From positions 1 to 28,487 of the forward strand of contig JBFKMV010000046.1 of NCBI GenBank assembly GCA_041629655.1: a DNA stretch of 28,487 nt, in the 5' to 3' direction. Shown here piece by piece: positions 22,046 through 28,487 of this stretch (positions are counted from its first letter, which is position 1; each line of letters begins with the position of its first letter). The notes under the pieces are model-generated. The model saw only the letters and a list, made by a program, of their open reading frames with translations. It made no database searches and was not told the DNA's origin. Source of the stretch: JBFKMV01 sp041629655 (GTDB lineage Bacteria > Acidobacteriota > Polarisedimenticolia > Polarisedimenticolales > Polarisedimenticolaceae). Position numbers and translations under genes: made by a program.

Positions 22046-22885
22046 TTGAGCACCCGGAAAAGCCGATTCAAGGCCGCCGCGATCCAGCTGACCTCGACCA
22101 CCGAGGTCGAACGGAACCTGCGCGCGGCGCGGCGCCTGGTCCGGCGGGCCGCCGACGCCGGCGCGGAGCTGGTGGCGCTCCCCGAGAACTTCGCCTACCT
22201 GCGCTCGGAGGGCAGCCGGATCGAGTACCGTCAGGACCTGGACGGCGAGCTGCCGGCCCGGCTGTCCGACCTGGCGCGCGAGACCGGGACCTGGCTGCTC
22301 GGCGGGTCGATCCCCGAGCGCATCCCGCGCAGCCGGCGGATCCACAACACCTCGCTGCTGTTCGATCCCGCCGGCCGGCAGGTCGCGGTCTACCGCAAGC
22401 TGCACCTGTTCGACGTCGGGATCCGCGGCCGCGCCGAGTTCCGCGAGTCGAAGACCGTCGCCGCCGGCGACCTTCCGGTGATCGTCTCCACGCCGCTGGC
22501 CAGGCTGGGCCTCAGCATCTGTTACGACCTCCGGTTTCCCGAGCTGTACCGCAAGCTCGCGCTGGCCGGCGCCGAGGTGCTGTTGATTCCCTCGGCCTTC
22601 ACCGCCTACACCGGCAAGTTCCACTGGATGACCCTGTTGCGCGCGCGCGCGATCGAGAACCAGTGCTGGGTGGTGGCGCCGGCCCAGGCCGGCCGGCACA
22701 GCCCGACGCGCCGCTCGTTCGGCCACACCGCGGTGATCGACCCCTGGGGTGAGGTGGTCGCGCTGCGCGAGCGCGGTCCCGGAATCGTCGTGGCGGAGAT
22801 CGATCTCGATCGCCTGGCCGAGGTGCGCCGCGGCCTGCCGGCCCTGCGCCACGTGCGCCGGGACCTGATCGACGGGCCGTGCTAG
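22046..22885 (+). CDS. Nit-family carbon-nitrogen hydrolase (deaminated-glutathione amidase-like)
   Basis: This 279-residue nitrilase-superfamily enzyme has the full triad: Glu47 (LVALPENF), Lys118 (YRKLHLFD) and Cys159 (LSICYDLRFPELYRK). The blocks IPSAFTAYTGKFHW and LLRARAIENQCWVVAPAQAG match the Nit1 branch, which hydrolyses deaminated glutathione, a damage product. Other omega-amidases are close relatives, so the substrate is probable but not proven. The start is TTG, with a near-perfect GGAGGT 5 bases upstream; no in-frame ATG or GTG nearby keeps the conserved KAAAIQL strand. The zinc-ribbon gene starts 9 bases later. Confidence 0.88.
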   Translation: MSTRKSRFKAAAIQLTSTTEVERNLRAARRLVRRAADAGAELVALPENFAYLRSEGSRIEYRQDLDGELPARLSDLARETGTWLLGGSIPERIPRSRRIHNTSLLFDPAGRQVAVYRKLHLFDVGIRGRAEFRESKTVAAGDLPVIVSTPLARLGLSICYDLRFPELYRKLALAGAEVLLIPSAFTAYTGKFHWMTLLRARAIENQCWVVAPAQAGRHSPTRRSFGHTAVIDPWGEVVALRERGPGIVVAEIDLDRLAEVRRGLPALRHVRRDLIDGPC

Positions 22886-22894
22886 CCTCTGCGC

Positions 22895-23377
22895 ATGTTC
22901 TGCCCGAGCTGCCGCAGTGAGTACCGGTCCGGCTTCACGCGCTGCGCCGACTGCGAGGTGGACCTGGTCGACGACCTGAACGCGACCACGGCCGAGCCGG
23001 CTCCCGCTCCCGCGCCCGCTCCCGCGCCGCACCCGCCGGGCGAGCCGATGCTGGAGTACTGCGGGTTCTTCGCCATCGACGAGGCGCGGCAGGCGCGCGA
23101 CCAGCTGTGGCTTCAGGGCATTCGCTCCGAGATCCTGATCCGCGAGGCGCCCGACTCCGACCGCAACCTGCCGCCGCGGGAGGAGTTCTGGCTGCGCGTC
23201 GGCCGCTCGCAGCTCCAGCGGGCGGCGACGATCCTGGGCTACGACGAAGAGGAGGAGGCGGCCGAGACCGAGAGCTTCGGGACCGAGACGATCGCCTGCC
23301 CGGCCTGCGGCAAGCCGGTGGCCTCCGACGAGTCGTTCTGCGCCTCGTGCGGCGCGCGGTTCGAGTCGCGCCGATGA
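22895..23377 (+). CDS. Double zinc-ribbon protein with central DUF2007-like domain
   Basis: This 160-residue protein begins with a zinc ribbon (Cys3, Cys6, Cys17, Cys20 in MFCPSCRSEYRSGFTRCADC). A linker of repeating Pro-Ala (about 35-46) follows. A small alpha/beta domain at about 53-115 (EARQARDQLWLQGIRSEIL) resembles DUF2007 putative signal-transducing domains. It ends with a second ribbon (Cys135, Cys138, Cys149, Cys152). The N-terminal wording is one I recall as a recurring prokaryotic zinc-ribbon type. Its function is unknown; the layout suggests a metal-stabilised adaptor. It overlaps the HAD gene by ATGA. Confidence 0.82.
   Translation: MFCPSCRSEYRSGFTRCADCEVDLVDDLNATTAEPAPAPAPAPAPHPPGEPMLEYCGFFAIDEARQARDQLWLQGIRSEILIREAPDSDRNLPPREEFWLRVGRSQLQRAATILGYDEEEEAAETESFGTETIACPACGKPVASDESFCASCGARFESRR
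22998..23034 (+). repeat. Pro-Ala coding microsatellite
   Basis: A GC-rich hexamer-like repeat (variants of CCGGCTCCCGCT and GCGCCCGCTCCC) encodes the Pro-Ala linker of the double zinc-ribbon protein. It probably sets the spacing between the first ribbon and the central domain, and its length may vary between strains. Confidence 0.6.
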
Positions 23378-24078
23378 CTCCCGGAAAATCGCGCGAGCTG
23401 CCCGCGACCGTCCGGACCGTCCTGTTCGACGCCGGCGGCGTGCTGCTCGACTTGGACTATGCCTACCTGCGGCGGCTGGTCCGCGCCCCCGGCCGCGACG
23501 CGACCGAGGAGCGGCTGGCGGTGGCCGAGGCCCACGCGCGCACCCGCATCGAGCGCCGCGTGCGCGAGGGCGGGCGCACCAGCGAGGCCTGGCGGGACTA
23601 CTTCCACTACATCCTCCACGAGGTCGGCGTCCCCGCGGCCGGGCACGACGAGCTGATCGACACGCTGTGGGAGGCCCACGCGCGCGTCGGGCTGTGGACC
23701 GTCGCGATTCCCGGCGCGGTGGACGTGGTGAAGGCGCTGCGCGCGCGCGGCCTGCGGATCGGCGTGGTCAGCAACGCCGAGGGGCGCGTCGCCCGCGACC
23801 TGGACGGCGCCGGTTTCGCCGGCCAGCTCGAGACGGTCGTGGATTCGCACGTGGTCGGCGTCGAGAAACCCGATCCGGAGATCTTCCGCATCGCGCTGCG
23901 CGAGCTCCAGATGCCCGCCGAGACGGCGGTGTACCTCGGCGACGTCCCCGCGGTGGACGTCGTCGGCGCCGCCGCCGCGGGTGTCGCGCCGATCCTGCTC
24001 GATCGTCACGACCTCTACGCCGACGTCGCGGCGCCGCGGTTGCGGGCGATCGAGGAGCTGCCGGCGCTGTTGCCCTAG
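23374..24078 (+). CDS. HAD-superfamily hydrolase
   Basis: This 234-residue HAD protein has motif I FDAGGVLLD (nucleophile Asp19), motif II VVSNAEG, motif III Lys in GVEKPDPEIF and motif IV YLGDVPAVDVVGA. The residue two places after the nucleophile is Gly instead of the usual acid-base Asp, so classic phosphatase chemistry is uncertain. Related HDHD3-type and dehalogenase-like proteins also vary here. The helical cap lies between residues 30 and 110. The ATG overlaps the previous stop by 4 bases (ATGA). The substrate is unknown; a metabolite-repair role would fit beside the Nit amidase. Confidence 0.85.
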   Translation: MTPGKSRELPATVRTVLFDAGGVLLDLDYAYLRRLVRAPGRDATEERLAVAEAHARTRIERRVREGGRTSEAWRDYFHYILHEVGVPAAGHDELIDTLWEAHARVGLWTVAIPGAVDVVKALRARGLRIGVVSNAEGRVARDLDGAGFAGQLETVVDSHVVGVEKPDPEIFRIALRELQMPAETAVYLGDVPAVDVVGAAAAGVAPILLDRHDLYADVAAPRLRAIEELPALLP

Positions 24079-24088
24079 ACCCCGAACG

Positions 24089-24125
24089 AAAAAAAGCCCG
24101 GGGCGGGCACGGGCCCACCCCGGGC
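24089..24125 (-). terminator. Intrinsic terminator of the TSP3-OmpA gene
   Basis: GCCCGGGG (24096-24103) pairs with CCCCGGGC (24118-24125); an inner GGGC/GCCC extends the stem. On the minus strand the hairpin is followed by seven T (24095-24089). It lies about 30 bases past the TSP3-OmpA stop. No T-run follows on the plus strand, so it is not a standard terminator for the HAD gene. Confidence 0.88.
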
Positions 24126-24153
24126 GGATCGAGCCGTCGTCAGCGGAGCGGCT

Positions 24154-25608
24154 TCAGTCGAGCTTGTTCAGCACCACCCGCCGGTTCTTGGTCCGGCCGT
24201 CCTTGGTGTTGTTGTCGGCGATCGGCTTGCTCTCGCCGTAGCCCTTGGCCACCATGCGCTGGCCGCTGACGCCCTTGGACATCAGGTAGTCGCGGACCGA
24301 GTTGGCGCGCCGCTCGGACAGGCCCTGGTTGTGGGTGTCGCTGCCGGTCGAGTCGGTGTGACCGGCGATCTCGACGCGCACCTCGGGCCAGTCGGCGAGC
24401 GACTTGGCCACGCCGTCCAGGATCTGCTGGGCGTTCAAGGTCAGCTTGGCGCTGTTGATCTCGAAGTTCACGCCCTCGAGGATCAGCTTCTTCTTGCCCT
24501 CCTCGAACAGCTGGGCCGCCTTGGGGCAACCGTCGGGGTTGACCGGGACGCCCTTGGCCGTCTCGGGGCACTTGTCGATGCCGTCCCACACGCCGTCACC
24601 GTCGGCGTCCTTGGGGCAGCCGTCCTTGCCCACGATCGCACCCTTGGGGGTGTCGGGGCACTTGTCGATGCCGTCCCACACGCCGTCGCCGTCACTGTCC
24701 TTGGGGCAGCCGTCCTTGCCCACGATCGCACCCTTGGGGGTGCTGGGGCACTTGTCGATGCCGTCCCACACGCCGTCGCCGTCACTGTCCTTGGGGCAGC
24801 CGGTGTCGTCGACCGTGGCGCCCTTGGGGGTGTCGGGACACTTGTCGCGACCGTCGGGCACGCCGTCGCCGTCGCCGTCCGTGGGGCAGCCGGTGGCGTC
24901 GACGGGCCAGCCGGACGGGGTGTCCGGGCAGCGGTCGATGCCGTCCCACACGCCGTCGCCGTCACTGTCGGACGGGCAGCCGCGTGCGTCGACCGTGGCC
25001 CCGCGCGGCGTGTCGGGGCACTTGTCGCGCCCGTCATACACGCCGTCGCCGTCGGAGTCGGTGCGCTGGCCGCCGCCCCAGGTCAGGCCGAGCACGAACA
25101 GGCCGTTGCTCAGGTCCTCGCCGCCGAACCCGTCGTCATCGATGGTCGTATCGCCCCGCAGCTCCCAGCGCAGGAACGTCCCGTCGTCGATCTGGAACCG
25201 CTGCCCGAAGCTGACCGAGCCGAACGTCCGCTCGACCGAGGGCGCGTTGTCGAGGTCGAAGCTCATCAGTCCGCCGCCCAGATCGAAGAACCAGCGCCCG
25301 CTCTTGGAGAACAGCTCGACGCCGGTGCGGCCGGCCAGCAGGTTGATGCTGCTGGTCGAGGTCTCGAGTCCCGAGTAGAAACCGTCGATGAACCAGCCGA
25401 CGCGGTTGCCCGCGCGGTATCCGCCGCGGAACCCGAGCAGCGGCTCACCGTCGCTCAGCTTCAGGGCGTCGCCCCCGATCACCTCGTCCGGCCAAACGAA
25501 GCCGAGCTGCAGCCCCGCCTCTCCCTCGCCCGCGCCGACCGCCGTCACGCCGGCCACCAGGGCCAGTGCCAGCAGCGCGAACTTCGATTTCTCGTACAAT
25601 CTGATCAT
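24154..25608 (-). CDS. OmpA-family outer-membrane protein with six thrombospondin type 3 repeats
   Basis: From ATG 25608 the protein has 484 residues. A signal peptide (about 1-27, FALLALALVAGVTAVGAG) leads into a beta-barrel-like region (about 30-180, rich in aromatic and Gly residues). Next come six 30-residue calcium-binding TSP3 repeats (about 184-363), each with a DxDGDGVxDGxDxCP core. A C-terminal OmpA domain (about 375-484) carries GHTDSTGSDTHNQGLSERRA, which binds peptidoglycan. The role is to tie the outer membrane to the wall across a rigid calcium-loaded spacer. GGAGGG lies 6 bases before this ATG, so it is preferred over the ATG two codons upstream. The gene has its own promoter, a long structured leader and an intrinsic terminator. 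Confidence 0.92.
   Translation of the reverse strand: MIRLYEKSKFALLALALVAGVTAVGAGEGEAGLQLGFVWPDEVIGGDALKLSDGEPLLGFRGGYRAGNRVGWFIDGFYSGLETSTSSINLLAGRTGVELFSKSGRWFFDLGGGLMSFDLDNAPSVERTFGSVSFGQRFQIDDGTFLRWELRGDTTIDDDGFGGEDLSNGLFVLGLTWGGGQRTDSDGDGVYDGRDKCPDTPRGATVDARGCPSDSDGDGVWDGIDRCPDTPSGWPVDATGCPTDGDGDGVPDGRDKCPDTPKGATVDDTGCPKDSDGDGVWDGIDKCPSTPKGAIVGKDGCPKDSDGDGVWDGIDKCPDTPKGAIVGKDGCPKDADGDGVWDGIDKCPETAKGVPVNPDGCPKAAQLFEEGKKKLILEGVNFEINSAKLTLNAQQILDGVAKSLADWPEVRVEIAGHTDSTGSDTHNQGLSERRANSVRDYLMSKGVSGQRMVAKGYGESKPIADNNTKDGRTKNRRVVLNKLD
24520..25059 (-). repeat. Six tandem 90-base TSP3 coding repeats
   Basis: Six in-frame 90-base units encode the calcium-binding spacer of the OmpA protein. Units 4 and 5, the most alike, encode proteins differing at a single residue (CPS versus CPD), while units 1-3 and 6 have diverged more. 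This suggests recent duplication or homogenisation in the middle of the array. Confidence 0.9.
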
Positions 25609-25649
25609 TTCCATCCCTCCGCCGTCCTCGTAGTCGGGTCAGAGCCGTC

Positions 25650-25741
25650 GCCGGAAGCTCCGGCGCCCGAGTGTGGGCAGCCGCTGTGGTCTCGTGGTGT
25701 TGTCCTCGCCGGGGACGGTGCGGAAAGTTGAGCCGGCGAGG
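25650..25741 (-). promoter_or_regulatory. Two stem-loops in the leader of the TSP3-OmpA mRNA
   Basis: CCTCGCCGG (25704-25712) and CCGGCGAGG (25733-25741) form a perfect 9-base stem about 18 bases after the predicted start of transcription. A second, CGCCGGA-AGC-TCCGGCG (25649-25665), is a 7-base stem with a 3-base loop. Together they make a structured leader of about 145 bases, which could stabilise the transcript or set translation. Confidence 0.55.
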
Positions 25742-25765
25742 TTCGCTACTCGAGCAGACCCAAGA

Positions 25766-25794
25766 TTCTTAGCTGAGTTTCAGACTTTCGGCAA
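25766..25794 (-). promoter_or_regulatory. Predicted promoter of the TSP3-OmpA gene
   Basis: TTGCCG (25794-25789), 17 bases, TAAGAA (25771-25766) on the minus strand, inside the AT-richest part of the spacer. It implies a leader of about 150 bases. Confidence 0.5.
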
Positions 25795-25806
25795 GTCGCC
25801 GCGGCC

Positions 25807-26607
25807 TCAGCGGAAGCTCTGTGCGTAGCCGATCATCAGCTGGCTGTCGGGAGCTCCGTCATCGAGGCCGATCGCGACCGCGGCCCGCACCACGCCCTGG
25901 CTGAACAGCCGCCAGTTCAGGCCGCCCAGCATCCGGATGTCGCTGTCGAAGCCGTCGAAGCGCTCGTCCTCGAAGCGCAGCTCGCCCACGACGCTGACGC
26001 GGTCGGACAGCGGGTACAGCACGCCGCCCGCCACGAACGGCGAGGTCCGCCCGTTGAGGTCGAATCCCTGCACCTTGCCGTCGTCGTTCAGCCGCGCGCC
26101 GATGTTGCCGGAAACGATCAGATCGTTCACGGCGACACGCACCGAGCCGAACAGCGCGATGCCGAAGGCGTCGAAGCCCAGGCCGACGCTGTCGTCGCCG
26201 GTCGGAACGGTCGCGATCCCCCCGAGCGCGAAGCTCGTCCCCTCGGACTGGGTGCGGAACACGTACTTGGCCCACAGGTCGAGGTCGGTGGCTCCGGAGC
26301 CGTCTTCCAGGCCCGCCGGGGCGTCGGTGTTGCCGAAGCCGACGCGGCCGCCGAACTCCAGGTCCTCCAGCGGCTGGAGCGCGACCACGCCGCGCAGGAT
26401 CACCGCGTCGGTCGGGTCGAGATCCGCGAACTCGAGCTGGCCTTCCCACCACTGCCGGTCGGCCAGCACGGCCTCCTCGGCGAACGAAAGGAACAGGCGG
26501 TCGGTGGACGTCGAGGCGACTCCCTGGGCCAGCGCGCCCTGGGTCGCGAACGCGGCCGCCAGCAACAGGCCCCAGGTCAACCGGGTGCCGTTCTTGAACA
26601 CACGCAT
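25807..26607 (-). CDS. Outer-membrane beta-barrel protein (porin/transporter-like)
   Basis: This 266-residue protein has a signal peptide (about 1-28, LLLAAAFATQGALAQG) and then alternating polar/aromatic strands, ending in the typical outer-membrane C-terminal signature with a terminal aromatic (GYAQSFR, Phe near the end). The pattern of FGGRVGFGNTDAP and LDLWAKYVFRT recalls outer-membrane proteins annotated as phenol-pathway or generic transporter barrels; the exact family is not certain. AAGGAGA precedes the ATG by 5-6 bases, which excludes the longer upstream reading. It is divergent from the ECF operon and lies 5' of the TSP3-OmpA gene on the same strand. Confidence 0.75.
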   Translation of the reverse strand: MRVFKNGTRLTWGLLLAAAFATQGALAQGVASTSTDRLFLSFAEEAVLADRQWWEGQLEFADLDPTDAVILRGVVALQPLEDLEFGGRVGFGNTDAPAGLEDGSGATDLDLWAKYVFRTQSEGTSFALGGIATVPTGDDSVGLGFDAFGIALFGSVRVAVNDLIVSGNIGARLNDDGKVQGFDLNGRTSPFVAGGVLYPLSDRVSVVGELRFEDERFDGFDSDIRMLGGLNWRLFSQGVVRAAVAIGLDDGAPDSQLMIGYAQSFR

Positions 26608-26692
26608 CGGATTCTCCTTGGATGGTGGAGACCGGATTCCGGACTCCGCCCGTCGCACCGGCGCACGGCCGGGCCCTCTGACGGGCGCTGAC

Positions 26693-26721
26693 ATTCTGGT
26701 TACGGGCGATAATGCTGTCAA
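26693..26721 (-). promoter_or_regulatory. Predicted sigma70-type promoter of the outer-membrane barrel gene
   Basis: TTGACA (26721-26716), 17 bases, CAGAAT (26698-26693) on the minus strand. The -35 is a perfect consensus. It implies an 80-base leader ending in a strong AAGGAGA ribosome site. Confidence 0.6.
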
Positions 26722-26751
26722 CTAGGCCGGGGACGGCGCCCGCGGACAGGG

Positions 26752-26779
26752 TGCAACCTTTCGGGCACCCCGGCGTCCT
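26752..26779 (+). promoter_or_regulatory. Predicted autoregulatory ECF-type promoter
   Basis: TGCAACC (26752-26758) followed after 15 bases by CGTCCT (26774-26779) matches the AAC/CGTC style of promoters used by ECF factors and often found before their own genes. Only 11 bases separate it from the ATG at 26791, so the mRNA leader would be very short. Confidence 0.6.
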
Positions 26780-26790
26780 GAGTGTGAAGA

Positions 26791-27300
26791 ATGGAGAGCG
26801 ACCGGTACGAGAACCTGGTCCGGCAGCACAAGGATCGCGTGTATTCCTACGCGGCCTGGATGCTGCGGGATCCCGAGGAGGCCCGGGACGTCGCGCAGGA
26901 GGCGCTGGTGAGACTCTGGCAGAACCGCCGCAAGGTCGAGGAGACGGGGGCGAAGTCGTGGCTGCTCACGACGGCGCACCACCTGTGCATCGACCGGCTG
27001 CGGCGGCAACAGCGCCGGCCCGAGCTGCCCGCCGAGACGGCGCGGGAGACGGGGCAGGACGAGCGTCCGGACCCCTTCCATCGCGCCGCCTCCACCGAGA
27101 CCGGCCGCGCGATCGGGACCGCGCTCGCCGCGCTGGGACCGCGGGACCGCGCGGCGGTGCTGATGCGCGAGGTCGAGGGCATGACGTATCGGGAAATGGC
27201 CCGTGTGCTGGGGATTCCCCTGGGCACGGTCAAGGCGCGGCTGCACCGCGCCCGCGAACGGTTGCGCGAGCGGCTGGTCAAGGCCGGGGTGACGCCATGA
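26791..27300 (+). CDS. ECF-type sigma factor, heads a zinc-finger anti-sigma operon
   Basis: This 169-residue protein has sigma region 2 (about 5-75: VRQHKDRVYSYAAWMLRDPE, ARDVAQEALVRLWQNR) and region 4 (about 108-160: LAALGPRDRAAVLMREVEGM, TYREMARVLGIPLGTVKARL). The start is forced: an in-frame TGA lies two codons upstream. No ribosome site is visible, in line with a near-leaderless transcript from the ECF-style promoter. It overlaps the anti-sigma gene by ATGA. Confidence 0.92.
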   Translation: MESDRYENLVRQHKDRVYSYAAWMLRDPEEARDVAQEALVRLWQNRRKVEETGAKSWLLTTAHHLCIDRLRRQQRRPELPAETARETGQDERPDPFHRAASTETGRAIGTALAALGPRDRAAVLMREVEGMTYREMARVLGIPLGTVKARLHRARERLRERLVKAGVTP

Positions 27301-27860
27301 ACTGCGGCGAGGCGCGGGAGACGATCCAGGACCGGCTCGACGGTCCGGTGGAGGCCGGGCGCGACCGGCGGCTGCGGCAGCACCTCGAGGGGTGCGGCTC
27401 CTGCCGGGAGTATCGCCGGTCGATGGACGAGGTCCGGCAAGCGCTGCGCGATCTGCCCCGGCAGCGCTTCCCCGACGACGCGCTCGAGCAGGTCTGGGAC
27501 GCCACGATCCGCGAGCGGCCGCAAGCGGTCGGCGCGCCTCGCTGGTGGGTCCCGGACTGGCGGGCGGCGGTCGCCGCGGGCGTGCTGCTGGCGGCGCTGG
27601 CCGGGTTCTGGGTCGGCCGCGGGCGGGTCGCGCCGACCGGCGCGGACACGCCGCTCGTCGCCGCCGAGCCGACGCGCGAGGAGCTCGCGCGCGCCGAGGC
27701 GGAGATCCGGCTGGTGCTGGGCCGTACCGCCGCTGCGCTGCGACAGGCCGAGCAGGCGGCGGTGCGCGACGTGCTGCGCGGCGAGGTCTCGCTGGCCCTG
27801 CGCAAGGTCCCGATCCGCTGGCCCGCCGAGCCGGACCGCGGCTGGAGAAACGGAACATGA
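27297..27860 (+). CDS. Zinc-finger anti-sigma factor
   Basis: This 187-residue protein has an N-terminal ZAS domain with Cys3, His29, Cys33 and Cys36 (HxxxCxxC intact) that binds zinc and holds the ECF factor. A membrane helix follows (about 89-107, AAVAAGVLLAALAGFWVG), then a periplasmic coiled-coil-like region rich in Glu/Arg/Ala (about 125-175). It should release the sigma factor on an envelope or redox signal. It overlaps both neighbours by ATGA. Confidence 0.9.
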   Translation: MNCGEARETIQDRLDGPVEAGRDRRLRQHLEGCGSCREYRRSMDEVRQALRDLPRQRFPDDALEQVWDATIRERPQAVGAPRWWVPDWRAAVAAGVLLAALAGFWVGRGRVAPTGADTPLVAAEPTREELARAEAEIRLVLGRTAAALRQAEQAAVRDVLRGEVSLALRKVPIRWPAEPDRGWRNGT

Positions 27861-28417
27861 ACACGAGACGAGGTTTCCTGGTGGTTTTGGCGTCGCTCGC
27901 CCTCGCGGCGAGCGCGGCGCCGGCGGCGGAGCGGGCGCATCCCGGGTACGTCGACGCCGAGATCTTCCGTCAGATCGCCGGCGACGACGCGATCACGGTC
28001 GAGATCTCGATCGGCAAGCCGCTGCTGCGGATCTTCGGCAAGGGCGACGACGAGCTGAGCCGGATGCTCGCCGCGTTGGAGTCGATCCGCGCGGTGATCC
28101 TCGACCTGAGCGAGCTGCCCGACCGTGAGGCCAAGTCCCGGCGGGCCGTCAAGGCGATCGAGGACACCGACCGCCGGCTGCGCGCCGGCGGCTGGGAACG
28201 CGTCGCGATGGTGCGCGAGGGCGACGAGACGGTGCGCGTGCTCGTGCTGCCCCGGGACGACCTGCTGCTGGGACTCGTGGTGCTGATCACCGACGGGGAC
28301 GAGATCGTGTTCACCAACATCGCGGGCCTGATCGACCTGGCTCGGATCGAGGCGATTGCCGACCAGTTCGACCTGCCGGGGCTGGACGAGATCGAGATCA
28401 AGCGGGAAGACGACTGA
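27857..28417 (+). CDS. DUF4252-like exported protein
   Basis: This 186-residue protein has a signal peptide (about 1-24, FLVVLASLALAASAAPAA). The mature part has the alternating strand/helix layout of DUF4252 proteins (ISIGKPLLRIFGKGDDELSR, then LLGLVVLITDGDEIVFTNIA near the end). DUF4252 proteins are often encoded beside ECF sigma/anti-sigma pairs, and this gene overlaps the anti-sigma stop by ATGA, so it is probably an output or feedback component in the envelope. No catalytic motif is visible. Confidence 0.75.
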   Translation: MNTRRGFLVVLASLALAASAAPAAERAHPGYVDAEIFRQIAGDDAITVEISIGKPLLRIFGKGDDELSRMLAALESIRAVILDLSELPDREAKSRRAVKAIEDTDRRLRAGGWERVAMVREGDETVRVLVLPRDDLLLGLVVLITDGDEIVFTNIAGLIDLARIEAIADQFDLPGLDEIEIKREDD

Positions 28418-28432
28418 GGGGGGAGGGATGCC

Positions 28433-28487
28433 ATGAGCCGGAGAACCTGGGTCGCCGTGCTGCTGGTGCTGTCGTCCACGTTCGCCG
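28433..28487 (+). CDS. Exported protein, N-terminal end only (cut by window edge)
   Basis: Only 18 codons are visible, MSRRTWVAVLLVLSSTFA, a clear signal peptide start. GGGAGGG lies 5 bases before the ATG. It begins 15 bases after the DUF4252-like gene and belongs to the same operon. A second DUF4252-type or other envelope protein is plausible, but nothing more can be said. Confidence 0.65.
   Translation, partial: MSRRTWVAVLLVLSSTFA

Noticed and set aside
24089..24125. The 24089-24125 hairpin as a bidirectional terminator.
   Set aside because: The T-run exists only on the minus strand; on the plus strand the hairpin is followed by mixed GC-rich sequence.
24520..25059. Regular 90-base repeats that at first glance look like a CRISPR or satellite array.
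   Set aside because: The repeats have no unique spacers, keep reading frame and encode canonical TSP3 calcium-binding units.

Overview
The window is a gene-dense, strongly GC-rich stretch of a Gram-negative bacterial chromosome. Lipoprotein and Sec signals, two outer-membrane barrel proteins (one OmpA/TSP3), two ECF sigma modules and a BNR lipoprotein with a Cys-containing C-terminal module together fit an environmental Acidobacteriota-like or deltaproteobacteria-like genome. The phylum is an inference: no rRNA or ribosomal protein gene is present. I found 28 genes (two cut by the window edges), no RNA genes, no mobile element and no CRISPR array. No gene-free stretch exceeds about 200 bases.

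Layout. 1-2733 (minus): a DUF4129-like/membrane-protein pair, then a regulator fusing a pseudo-receiver, a GHKL ATPase and a cyclic-nucleotide-binding domain. 2806-5544 (minus): a large BNR-propeller lipoprotein. 5612-10309 (minus): a tight operon of a TetR regulator and the three subunits of a molybdenum hydroxylase of the 4-hydroxybenzoyl-CoA reductase type, with a strong promoter that looks leaderless and two palindromes at the TetR start. 10341-12400 (minus): PcnB-type poly(A) polymerase overlapping a small cupin. 12455-14017 (minus): an M1-peptidase-like protein that has lost its zinc site, divergent from a small helical protein and a DUF4126 membrane protein (14153-14967). 14952-18540 (minus): two ABC-2 exporter ATPase/permease pairs. 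18656-21927 (minus): an ECF sigma factor with a large FecR-domain partner. 22046-24078 (plus): Nit-family amidase, double zinc-ribbon protein and HAD hydrolase. 24154-26607 (minus): a TSP3-repeat OmpA protein and an outer-membrane barrel protein. 26791-28487 (plus): ECF sigma, zinc-finger anti-sigma, a DUF4252-like exported protein and the start of one more exported protein.

How the genes work together. Many neighbours overlap by the 4 bases ATGA or GTGA or by a TGATG junction, so translational coupling is the rule. The clearest pathway unit is the TetR-hydroxylase operon, probably acting on an aromatic acyl-CoA. The sigma/FecR gene pair lies directly upstream of the tandem exporters, but a strong hairpin and a separate -10 element lie between them. 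The most unusual proteins are the pseudo-receiver/GHKL/cNMP fusion, the inactive M1-like protein and the FecR anti-sigma-like protein whose zinc-finger cysteines are replaced. Several predicted promoters place the transcript start within a few bases of the start codon, so leaderless or very short-leader mRNAs seem common here.
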